Source of the DNA: Vicia villosa
Taxonomy: Eukaryota; Streptophyta; Magnoliopsida; Fabales; Fabaceae
Length of the DNA stretch: 64,000 nt
Direction of reading: 5' to 3'
Assembly (NCBI RefSeq): GCF_029867415.1
Contig: NW_026705919.1
Span: forward strand, 248,001 to 312,000
Under the pieces are notes generated by a model. That model saw nothing but the letters and a program-made list of their open reading frames with translations. It was not told where the DNA came from and ran no database searches. The stretch's first letter is position 1, and the number at the start of each line of letters is the position of its first letter. The translations under genes were made by a program, and so were the position numbers. This document shows positions 32,730 to 43,241 of this stretch, piece by piece.

Positions 32730-35066
32730 ATGGAAGACTTTGAGAAAGAGAATGAAGAACTCAGAGAAGAGATTAATACTCTCAAAGGTACTGTTGAAAG
32801 ACTCAATAGTATGGTAGAAGCCCTGGTAGTTGCGCAGAATCGACCAACGCCAGAAGAACCGCAAAGGACTGTGGTTTCCGAGATTGTTTCTACTCCTATT
32901 CCTCAGTATACCATGCCGCCCGATCGACCTTGGGGCATGCCGTATAACTTTACTCCAGAAGGGTACATACCTCCAGCTTCTGAAGCTCCAAAAGTCACCA
33001 TGGATATGCGTCCACCGGAGGGTTACAAACCTCTGGAAATTGAAGTTCCAAGAGCAACGGCAATGGGTTTCGCACAACAGAATGCTGAGATTCCAAGATC
33101 TGCTGTCATGGCTTCTCCACGACCGATTATGCATACTTTTCCTCCACCGGGCGGACAAGTATATCATCACGCTCCAAGTGAGGATGCTGGCGTGTATGAA
33201 AGATTGGACGAGTTCCAGGAACAGTTTCTGCAAATGCAGAAGGAACTCAAGACTCTCCGAGGACAAGATCTATTTGGAAAGAATGCTGCAGACCTCTGTC
33301 TGGTTCCAAATGTTAAGATTCCTCACAAATTCAAAGTACCAGATTTCGAGAAGTACAAAGGGAATTAATGCCCACAAAGTCATCTCGTAATGTACGCTCG
33401 AAGAATGTCAACTCAGACTGACAATCAACAATTACTCATTCATTATTTTCAAGACAGCCTGACTGGTGCTGCACTCAAATGGTACATGAACTTGGACAGT
33501 TCAGAGATTCGTACTTTTCGGGACCTCGGAGAGGCCTTCGTCAAACAGTATAAGTACAATCTGGATATGGCTCCCGACAGAGGTCAACTCCGGGCCATGA
33601 CTCAAAAGGATAGAGAAAGCTTCAAGGAATACGCTCAGAGATGGCGTGAAGTTGCTGCTCAAATTTGTCCACCACTTGAAGAGAAAGAAATGACAAAAAT
33701 CTATCTCAAAACTTTGAGTCCATTTTACTACGGACGAATGGTTGCAAGTGCACCAAGTGACTTTACCGAGATGGTAAACATGGGTGTACGTCTAGAAGAA
33801 GCAGTTCGGGAAGGACGCTTGAACAAAGAACCAGAATCTTCTATTGGTCCAAGGAAGTATGGAAGTTTTTTCCAGAAGAAAAAGGATCAAGATGTTAGCA
33901 ATGTCTTGCACAAAATCAAGAAGAAATTCCAACCTCAAGTTGCAGCAATAACTCCGGTTGTTAACTCAGCGCCAGCTTATCAACTTCAGGTCCCGCAACA
34001 ACAAATTCAACAAAGGTCGCAACAACCTCAGCAGCAGGTTCGACCTCCAAATTACAACAATCGGGCTCCAAGGTATCCTGCCTTTGACCCCGTACCAATG
34101 CCGTATGCAGAATTGTTTCCAACATTACTGGAAAAAGGACTCATTCAGACAAGAAGTCCTCCAAATCCTACAAACAGTTCCTCACCATGGTATAAGGCTG
34201 ACCAGTCTTGTCCCTATCATCAGGGGGCACCAGGTCACAATATTGAGAACTGTTTCTCTTTCAAGATTGACGTCCAACGATTAGTAAAGAGCGGAATGCT
34301 ATCCTTCAAAGATACTAGTCCAAACGTCCAAGCAAATCCTTTGCCGCAGCATAAAGAAGCTTCAGTGAATTGGATAGATCAACACCCTAACGTCATTCAA
34401 ATCTACGACATTCGTCAGATAGGGGAAAATCTTGTCAAGATGCACGCTAAACAAGCTGGGTACGGCCATGTACCACCTCACAACTACTTCACATGCGATA
34501 TTTGTCCAAAGAATAATCAAGGATGTGCCGTAGTTCAAGCTGCATTACAAGAACAAATGGACTTAGGATGGATTCAACATATCCGAGTCAGAACTGAACA
34601 TGCCATCAACATGGTTCAAGGATGTCCAGGAGAATACAAAATCTACAAAGTTGAAGATCTTGAAGGATCGGTAGTCAGGTTCCATAAAACTTTAAATGGA
34701 CTTGCCTACTTTGGAACAGATTTCCACGCTTACAGTAGATGCAGAATTTGTCGAAGAAATTCACAAGGATGTTTGCGTGTTCGCAACGACATTCAAAAGC
34801 TGATGGATGACAATACCATTACTGTTCTTGCCAACAGAGAAGATGATGAAGTCTTTACCATATCTTCTCAAATTAATCAAGTTGAACCAATGCAAGTTAA
34901 GTATGATAGCAGGAAGACAACAGTTGCTCCACTAGTCATCTACTTACCAGGTCCTGTACCGTATGAGTCTAGCAAGGCTATACCATACAAGTACAATGCT
35001 ACATACATTGAAAATAGTAAGGAGGTATCATTACCGTCTGTTGTCAACATTGCTGATGTTAGTTGA
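32730..35066 (+). pseudogene. gag: Ogre C gag, one frame with two in-frame stops
   Basis: Begins MEDFEKENEELREEINTLKG, a coiled-coil N-terminus. The frame is stopped by TAA at 33366-33368 and continues in phase at 33369 through the capsid domain: FQDSLTGAALKWYM, TFRDLGEAFVKQYKYNLDMAP, LRAMTQKDRESFKEYAQRWREV. A knuckle-like CPYHQGAPGHNIENC follows near 34209, then a Q-rich-linked tail. Two related Cys modules occur: CDICPKNNQGC (about 34496) and CRICRRNSQGC (about 34741). TGA at 35064-35066 ends the listed frame, but the same phase runs on into protease. Capsid and nucleocapsid would be made only by readthrough. Confidence 0.9.
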
Positions 35067-36945
35067 GTTACCAGAAGTGGACGAGTCTTCAACAGAACAA
35101 CAGAAAATGTGGAGAAACCTTCGGAGGAAGTACCACATAGGCAAGACAATCATCCGACCAATGCTGTTCAAGCGAAAGAAAATGATGAGATCTTGAAGTT
35201 AATCCAGAGGAGTGAATACAACATTGTAGATCAATTACTACATACTCCGTCTAGGATTTCTGTTCTTTCCCTGCTATTGAGTTATGAAGCTCATAGGGAA
35301 CCTCTACAGAAAGTTTTGGAACAAGCTTTTGTAGAACCTAGCGTCACAATAAGCCAATTCAACAACATCGTTGCCAACATCTCCGCCGGAACTAACCTAA
35401 GTTTCTGTGACGAAGATCTTCCTGAAGAAGGAGTAGACCACAATCTTCCACTTCACATCTCAGTTGGCTGCATGGGTGATATACTCACAGGAGTCCTAAT
35501 AGACAACGGATCCTCTCTCAACGTCATGCCTAAATCCACATTATCAAGATTATCTTTCGAAGATTACCCTTTTAAGAAAAAGTCATGTCATCGTCAAAGC
35601 ATTTGATGGATCAAGGAAGTCAATTTTTGGAGAAGTGGATCTTCCCATAACTATTGGACCTCAGACGTTCAAAATCACTTTCCAGGTCATGGACATTCCA
35701 GCACAATACAGTTGTTTGCTAGGTCGCCCATGGATTCATGAGGCTGGGGCAATTACTTCAACACTTCATCAGAAACTGAAGTTCATAAGAAATGACAAAT
35801 AGGTAACCGTATGTGGAGAACGAGCTCTGATCGTCAGCAACCTGTCATCATTCTCCGACATAGAACCAAAAGAAGTTGTTGGAACTAAATTCCAAGAACT
35901 TTCCTTGGACAAAGGAAAGGAGAAAGCAGCGTCTATCTCTTCATACAAAGATGCAATCCAAGTTGTAAAGGATGGCACTACCAGTGGTTGGGGGCACATT
36001 AATATTCCTACCAACAACAAGAACAGAACAGGAATTGGATTCTTTCCAACATCATCAAAAACTAACCCAGGGATTGAGGTAGTTCTCCCAATTCAAGAAA
36101 CTTTCTGCAGTGGAGGTTTTCTTCAACCTGTCCAGCAAACAGTCAATACCATCGGTACGAAAGACACCGATGAGAATTTTGAAGTGGAATGTATGTCCTA
36201 CCTTCTCGAGGAAGGATACATAGCCCTATCAGAGTCTGATTCACCTTGCTGTTATCCGACTAAAGGATCTGAAAGTAAGACTCAACCAAGCAGTGATGAA
36301 GTTACTAACAGCTTCACCACCAGAAGTCATGGTTCATCAGAAGAAGTTCCTCCTATCCCCGAAGAGACTTGGGATACATTAGGAGAACCAAGCGGAAAAT
36401 TCGACTACATGGTGAAATACTCCGCTCCTAAAAGTTCAAGAATCTCTCTTGAAGATATTGTTCCAACTGGATGGAACATTGATTATGAGTACCTCTCTCA
36501 GCCAAAAGAGATGTATAACCCTTGCTATTCATCATCATCGACTGGTGAAATCATCATTGAGGATTATATCCCCGAGTCACCTTCCGAGGCTACGGATCTA
36601 GAGTTCACATATCTAGTCAATGCCATCTTGGGAGAAGAGAAAGACCAAAATACAGAAGAGGATGATCTCGAAAGTGTCTCCGACAACGAGTCTCTCCATT
36701 CAGAAGATTGGAAGTTTCCTCAAAAGAAAAACCGACATACTCCACTTGGAAATGGGTATGCTCACACCGCTCAGTCTGCTGAAGTAGAAGAAGATCGTCT
36801 GAGTGTTGCAAAGACAGTGGTTAGTAAATCAAGACCTACCACAGGCCAGCTTAAGCCTAAGATTCCAGATTACTTAGTGCACAATGGGGTTCGCCACTAT
36901 TGGACAACTGTTGAAGTTTCAACTGTTGTTCGCACTCCTAAGTAG
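35067..36945 (+). pseudogene. pro: Ogre C aspartic protease and C-terminal linker, frameshifted
   Basis: In phase with gag up to about 35580: the active site is in VLIDNGSSLNVMP (Asp-Asn-Gly, a form usual in Ogre rather than DTG). A frameshift in the A-rich run around 35574-35590 moves the rest of the fold to the next frame: VKAFDGSRK, FQVMDIPAQYSCLLGRPWIHEAGA. An in-frame TAG is at 35800-35802. The frame then stays open from 35803 to 36945 as an acidic, low-complexity linker of about 380 residues ending WTTVEVSTVVRTPK. Ogre protease normally joins RT after an intron is removed. Confidence 0.88.
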
Positions 36946-37272
36946 GGACTTTCACCGTTATTTTGTCCTCTCACCATAGCCCAAGGTGAAAAGATGTTTC
37001 ATAGGGCTTTGCATTTTACTATTTCTTAGGAAAATGTCCCTCTTTGCTTCGCCCAAAGCAATAGAGTTTTGTTTTATAGGGTCTTTGTTTCAAGAAATGA
37101 CTGTCAATAAATAAAAATGTCATTTTGTTCCTTCGTTTAGTTTTCACTTTTCTTTTTTCGGAAATTGGTAATCCTAAAAAAAAAACACCCTAAAAAACAT
37201 CAAAATATTCCATTAACTGCATGCACTGAGTCTTCCCTCGTTGTCTAAATAAAACTTATCACACATATGCAG
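36942..37272 (+). other. Candidate Ogre intron between protease and RT (331 nt)
   Basis: GT at 36942-36943 (CTAA/GTAGGG) and AG at 37271-37272 (TATGCAG/A). Removal would put the frame ending at 36945 into the exact phase of the RT frame open from 37274: 331 nt is 1 more than a multiple of 3, and the two frames differ by that. An intron at this place is established for Ogre elements. The listed ATG at 37310 is therefore probably not a real start. The upstream T-rich run (TTTTCACTTTTCTTTTTTC) is about 110 nt before the acceptor, and other AGs are possible. Confidence 0.6.
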
Positions 37273-37273
37273 A

Positions 37274-38914
37274 TTAATCATAAAATACCCCGTTGAAACG
37301 AACGACCGTATGACTTCTCCAAGCTTTGAGTTTCCTGTATTCGAGGCAGAGGAAGAAGAAGACGAAAAAATATCAAAGGAAATTTCACGATTACTTCAAC
37401 AAAAGGAAGAGGCCATTCAACCATACAATGAGCCTCTAGAGATCATTAACCTTGGTTCCGATGGAAACGGAAAAGAGGTTAAGATTGGAGCTTCGCTCAG
37501 TTCAGAGATCAGAGAGAGTTTGATACAGCTGCTCAAAGAATTCTCAGATGTCTTCGCTTGGTCTTATCAAGATATGCCAGGGTTGGATACCAGTATAGTG
37601 GAGCATCACTTGCCATTAAAAGCAGAATGACCTCCGGTCAAGCAAAAATTAAGAAGAACTCATCCGGAGATGACCATGAAAATCAAAGAGGAAGTTCAAA
37701 AGCAGATCAACGCAGGTTTCCTCGTCACTTCAGAATACCCTCAGTGGTTAGCTAACATTGTTCCCGTTCCTAAGAAAGACGGAAAAGTCTGCATGTGCGT
37801 CGACTACAGAGATTTGAACAAAGCTAGCCCTAAGGATGATTTTCCTTTACCACATATTGATATGTTGGTAGACAGTACAGCAAAATCCAAAGTTTTCTCG
37901 TTCATGGACGGATTTTCAGGATACAACCAAATCAAAATGGCACCTGAAGACATGGAGAAAACATCTTTCATCACCCCCTGGGGCACGTTCTGCTATCGTG
38001 TTATGCCTTTTGGACTAAAAAATGCAGGGGCAACTTATCAAAGGGCCATGACTACGCTTTTCCACGACATGATGCATAAAGAAGTGGAAGTCTATGTGGA
38101 CGACATGATTGCCAAATCAGAAAATGAAGAAGATCACATACAAAATCTGACGAAGTTATTTCAACGCTTACGAAAGTTTCAGCTTCGCCTGAACCCCAAC
38201 AAGTGCACCTTTGGTGTCTACTCAGGAAAACTCCTTGGTTTCATTGTCAGCAAACGAGGAATTGAAGTAGATCCAGACAAAGTCAAGGCAATTCAAGAAA
38301 TGCCTTCACCCAGAACCGAGAAGCAAGTTAGAGGATTTCTTGGACGTCTGAATTACATCTCGAGATTCATATATCTCATGACTGCAACTTGTGCTCCTAT
38401 TTTCAAACTTCTACGGAAAAATCATAGTTGCGTCTGGACAGACGATTGTCAGAAAGCGTTCGACAGCATTAAAGAATATCTGCTCGAACCACCCATCTTG
38501 TCTCCTCCAGTGGAAGGAAGACCTTTGATAATGTACTTAACCGTCTTAGAAGATTCCATGGGTTGTGTCCTTGGACAGCAAGACGAGACAAAAAGAAAAG
38601 ACCATGCCATTTACTACCTAAGCAAGAAATTCACTGACTGTGAATCCCGCTACTCCATGCTCGAGAAGACGTGTTGTGCTTTGGCCTGGGCTGCCAAGCG
38701 TCTCCGCCAGTACATGATTCGACATACTACTTGTTTGATCTCTCATATGGATCCAATCAAGTACATCTTTGAGAAGCCTGCTTTAACTGGGAGAATTGCC
38801 CGTTGGCAGATGTTGTTATCAGAATATGACATTGAGTATCACGCACAGAAAGCCGTGAAAGGAAGCATTCTAGCTGAGCACCTGGCTCACCACCCACTCA
38901 ATGGTCATGAATAA
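37274..38914 (+). pseudogene. pol: Ogre C reverse transcriptase and RNase H
   Basis: The acidic leader (FEAEEEEDEK) and LLKEFSDVFAWSYQDMPG precede RT. An in-frame TGA at 37628-37630 interrupts the start; the phase continues. RT motifs: YPQWLANIVPVPKKDGKV, CVDYRDLNKASPKDDFPLP, MPFGLKNAGATYQRAM, and the catalytic YVDDM at about 38092-38106. The Ty3-type RNase H follows with LSKKFTDCESRYSMLEKTC. A second stop, TAA at 38912-38914, lies after HPLNGHE and separates it from the second RNase H in the same frame. Catalytic residues look intact. Confidence 0.92.
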
Positions 38915-40738
38915 ACCAGTTTCGACTTTCCGGACAAGGACGTTATGTACCTCAAGATGAAAGATTACGACGAGCCACTACCAGAAGAAGGACCTGAGAT
39001 AGGATCCCAGTGGGGCTTAATCTTTGACGGAGCTGTCAATGCTTATGGACGAGGAATTGGGGCAATCATTGTTACACCTCAGGGTACCCATGTTCCATTT
39101 ACTGCCAGATTAACTTTCAAGTGCACAAACAATAAGGCCGAATATGAAGCTTGCATCATGGGTCTCGAAGAAGCCGTGGATCTAAGAATCAAACACTTGG
39201 ATGTATACGGGGATTCTGCTTTGGTCATCAATCAAATCAAAGGAGAATGGGAAACACGCCAACCAGGGCTAATTCCTTACAAAGACTACGCGAGGAGATT
39301 GTTACCATTCTTCGACAGGGTAGATTTTCATCACATTCCTCGTGAAGAAAATAACTTGGCTGATGCATTAGCCACACTCTCTTCCATGATTAGGATAAAT
39401 CATTGGAATGACATTCCTCGGATCGATGTTATGCGCCTGGATAGGCCCGCTCATGTTTTCATAGTAGAAGCAATCATCGACGACAAACCGTGGTATCACG
39501 ACATCAAGAACTTTCTTCAAAAGCAAGAGTACCCTCTTGGGGCGTCAAAGAAAGATAGAAAGACTTTGAGAAAGTTAACTTGTAGATTCTTCCTGAATGA
39601 AGATGTTCTGTATAAGAAAAAATTCGACATGGTTCTGCTCAGATGCGTTGACAGAAAAGAAGCAAAAGTACTCATGAGAGAAATACATGAAGGTTCCTTT
39701 GGTACTCACACCAATGGACATACCATGACAATGAAAATACTGAGAGCAGGATATTATTGGCTGACGATGGAGTCAGAATGCTACCAGTACGCAAAGAGGT
39801 GTCACAAATGTCAGATCTACGCCGATAGAATTCACGTGCCACCATCTCTTCTCAACATACTCTCTTCCCCTTGGCCTTTCTCCATGTGGGGAATCGACAT
39901 GATTGGAATGATCGAGCCAAAAGCGTCCAACGGACATCGCTTCATCTTGGTAGCTATAGACTATTTCACCAAATGGGTTGAAGCAGCTTCATATGCAAAC
40001 GTTACAAGACAAGTTGTCGTCAGGTTTATCAAGAATCACATCATCTGTCGCTACGACATTCCTAGCAGAATAATCACCGACAATGGGTCAAATTTGAATA
40101 ACAAAATGATGAAGGAGCTTTGTGAAGAATTCAAGATTGAGCATCACAACTCATCTCCTTACAGACCAAAGATGAATGGAGCTGTAGAAGCAGCTAACAA
40201 AAACATCAAGAAAATCGTTCAGAAGATGGTCATCACTTACAAAGATTGGCATGAAATGCTCCCGTATGCTCTTCATGGTTACCGTACATCAGTACGTACT
40301 TCGACTGGAGCAACTCCTTTCTCCCTTGTATATGGCATGGAAGCAGTCCTACCCATAGAGGTTGAGATCCCATCAATGAGAGTCTTGATGGAGGCAAAAT
40401 TAACAGAAGCCGAGTGGTGTCAAAGCAGATTCGATGAATTGAACTTGATCGAAGAAAAGCGCATGACAGCTTTATGCCACGGTCAGCTATATCAACAAAG
40501 AATGAAGAAAGCTTTCGACACAAAGGTTCGACCTCGCACAATCAAAGAAGGCGACCTTGTACTCAAAAAGATTCAATCTTTTCTCACAGATTCGAGAGGG
40601 AAATGAACTCCCAATTATGACGGCCCCTACGTGGTCAAGAGAGCTTTCTCAGGAGGAGCCTTAATACTCACGACTATGGATGGAGAAGAATTCACCCGTC
40701 CTGTGAACGTCGACGCAGTCAAGAAATACTTCGCCTAA
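38915..40738 (+). pseudogene. pol: Ogre C second RNase H (archaeal type) and integrase
   Basis: Open from 38915 in phase with RT. The second RNase H (about 38999-39380) shows FDGAVNAYGRGIGAI, NKAEYEACIMGLEEA, YGDSALVINQ and ENNLADALATL, giving the D-E-D-D set; this extra domain is typical of the Tat clade. Integrase follows with a zinc finger (CHKCQ near 39801), core motifs GIDMIGM, IITDNGSN and the glutamate in GAVEAAN (DDE), and the tail RPRTIKEGDLVLKK. TGA at 40604-40606 truncates the last 44 codons; the phase is otherwise open to TAA at 40736-40738 (GPYVVKRAFSGGALILTTMDG). No chromodomain. Confidence 0.92.
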
Positions 40739-41699
40739 ATAATTAAAAGAACAGCTCGCTAAGTTGAAAACTCGCAAAGAGCGACTTAGGCAAAAAAGAG
40801 CGTCTCGGTGAATCGAAAACCCGAAAGGGCGATTCAGGCAAAAGTTAGAGACATAAAAAAATAATAATCAATCCCGGTAGACTTAAAACCCGAAAGGGGT
40901 AGTTTACGCAAAAGTTAGGGATATATGGCAAGTAACTGTGTTCAGGACAAACTTGATCATTCAAAAATCCATAACGGAGTATTCATCAGCAGTAGGTCAT
41001 CTTCTACGAAGCACGAATACAACGCAACTCGGAGTGGAAGGGAAAGATAACGGTCGTCACGTTTCATCGTAGCCCTTTTCCCAAAAAATTACCAATTTCC
41101 AACTTTGTAAATGCTCCATGGAATCAAGCATTTGGCTGATTACCATTCCATATATAATAATTTGAGCCTTGTGCTTTTCTTTGCAATCGAGTCTTATTCA
41201 GTTTCTTAAAATGCATTTTAAGTTAAAACAGTCATTTTTTTTGAAACGAAATGTTTTCATAAAATAAAAATGAATTTACTTGCAAAAAAAATAAAGGTGA
41301 AATTTCTTTCTAAGGTTTACAAACAATAGGAAGAATGCAAACAGTTGCTCCGAGAACGGTTGAGACTTCGGGAACCAAGATTTCCCCATGAGGTCGCTTT
41401 GCGAACATCTCCCGATGACGGATCTTCACTTCAATTCATATTACTCACTTCGGACAGCGGACAACTGATAACCAGGTATTCCCAACAGAGTTCGAACTAC
41501 AAGAAGAGGACATCTTCTGATCAACGAGATTCAAGTCGTATCATAGGATTTTACATCCACGACAATTCTATTCACACTCACTTTGCATTTCATAATCATT
41601 GTAATATTCATGCATTTCGTCTCACACCATATTTGCATAATGAGAGAGTCGAGCCAGGTTTTGATCGTGTTAATACCCAAATTACTTGGGCATACACCC

Positions 41700-42490
41700 A
41701 AATTCCCCAAGCAAGTCAGCAATGTTAGTCTCCCTCAAAGAAATAGTTTGTTCACTTTTGGAGTTCCCCAGCCGAGATTCTCTCGCAGAGCGACACTCGA
41801 CAATCTTCTTCAGATGAGATAGTCTATTTCGCATTTTGGAATTCCCCACAGGGTCGATGAGCGGTTCTCTTCTCCAAGTAGTGTGGATTCCCCGACATAA
41901 TTGACAAGTGATAGTTTTTCCTCCTGGAAAACAGTTTGGTATTTCCCCAGCAGGGTCAAGAGATGCCACTCTTCGTCAAAGAAAATAATTTGGAATCTCC
42001 CCAGCAGATCGACAAATGATCCCCAGCGGAGTCAGTGAATGGCAGTCTCTTTCGGCAAAAGACAGTTCACTCACTTTTTCGGGAAAAAAATAACGAATGG
42101 CAGCCTTCTTCATGGAGACAGTTCGTTTCGCTTAAAGATTCCTCAACAACGTTAGCAAATGGCAGTCTCTTTCGGCAGAAGACAGTTTGCTCACTTTCTT
42201 TCACGGCAGGGTCAACAAATGGCAGTCTCTCCCAGTAGAAGACAGTTTGTTCCCCTAGCAATTGGCAAATGGCAGTCTTTCCCCAAGGAAAGACAGTTTG
42301 TCTGTTAAACATTCAAGAGATCGACAAATGGCAGTTTCTTTAAACAGTTTGTCTGTTTCTGGGATGTTTCATCCCCTTCAGAGTCGACAAATGGCGGTTC
42401 TCCTCTTAGGAAAACAGTTTGTTGGTTTCCTGGCACAAGTCGATGAATGTTGGTTTTCACCCCGAAAACAGTTCGTCTGCTTTCAGGCAA
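41700..42490. repeat. Degenerate minisatellite of about 60 bp (8 or more units)
   Basis: The core AATGGCAGTCTCTTTC-GACAGTTTG recurs with GGCAG-type starts at 42041, 42099, 42161, 42221, 42271, 42330, 42393 and a weaker one near 42449; spacings are 50-63 bp. Weaker units extend left to about 41700 (GTTAGTCTCCCTCAAAG). Separators resemble CCCCAGCAGGGTCGACAA. Confidence 0.8.
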
Positions 42491-42564
42491 AGTCATTAGC
42501 CCCTCAAAAGATCATGAGGCCATATGACATTCTTTCAAAGACGTCAAGTCAAAAGGGAAGATGG

Positions 42565-42868
42565 TGAAGTTTCTTTATTACCATCAAATGGCGTCTCATC
42601 TCCAAGTGCTGATGAGAAGTTTGATGAGGAAACAAACCTTTGAAGTTTCTTTATTACCATCAAATGGCGTCTCATCTCCAAGTGCTGATGAGAAGTTTGA
42701 TGAGGAAACAAACCTTTGAAGTTTCTTTATTACCATCAAATGGCGTCTCATCTCCAAGTGCTGATGAGAAGTTTGATGAGGAAACAAACCTTTGAAGTTT
42801 CTTTATTACCATCAAATGGCGTCTCATCTCCGAGTGCTGGTGAGAAGTTTGATGAGGAAACAAACCTT
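42565..42868. repeat. Four tandem units of 76 bp
   Basis: Units start at 42565, 42641, 42717 and 42793 (TGAAGTTTCTTTATTACC...). The first three look identical; the fourth has two or three substitutions (CTCCGAGTGCTGGTGAG). As 76 is not a multiple of 3, all frames are visited, which explains overlapping spurious frames. The near identity shows recent amplification. Confidence 0.95.
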
Positions 42869-43228
42869 TGGAAATTTTCTCTTTATCTGAGATATTGTCC
42901 AAACACGACTGAGACCAGTTTCGAGATATGGACATCTGAAACGAGGGGAGGTTGTTTACCTTTTTCTAAGTATCAACACTTAGTTAAAGAAGATGGATTG
43001 CGCATCCTACACTGCCATCCATTCGCCAGAATCCACATCAAGTATTTCTACAGGAGTTTGTCTCCTCATCCCCCGCCAAGTGCGACAACGGGATTAAGTC
43101 ATGCAAAGATTTTATCAATTACAACATCTCAAGAGCGCCCAAAATTCGGGCATTCTCTGATATTTAAGTCTCTTTCACGCAGGAGAGATCGAGATATCAA
43201 TCTCTCTCCCTCCAGATAAAAGAAACTT

Positions 43229-43241
43229 AAATAGGGGCATC
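43229..43241 (+). other. Polypurine tract of Ogre C
   Basis: AAATAGGGGCATC directly before TGTCATACCC of the 3' LTR, as expected for the plus-strand primer of Ogre. Confidence 0.8.

Larger units (their letters stand above)
40739..43241 (+). repeat. 3' untranslated region of Ogre C, repeat-rich
   Basis: 2.5 kb between the pol stop and the 3' LTR. It contains three units of about 50-70 bp around CCCGAAAGGG (40754, 40806, 40875), a degenerate 60-bp minisatellite, and a 76-bp tandem array. The open frames on both strands (for example 41345-41728, 42262-42567, 42716-43219) arise from these repeats and are not genes. A variable, tandem-repeat-rich 3' region is known in Tat/Ogre elements and has been proposed as a source of satellite DNA. 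Confidence 0.85.

Noticed and set aside
37310..37312. ATG at 37310 as the true start of Ogre pol
   Set aside because: The frame is open upstream to the predicted splice acceptor, and Ogre pol is normally joined to protease by splicing.
41345..43219. Several open frames of 60-167 codons in the Ogre 3' region
   Set aside because: They follow the 60-bp and 76-bp tandem repeats and occur on both strands.
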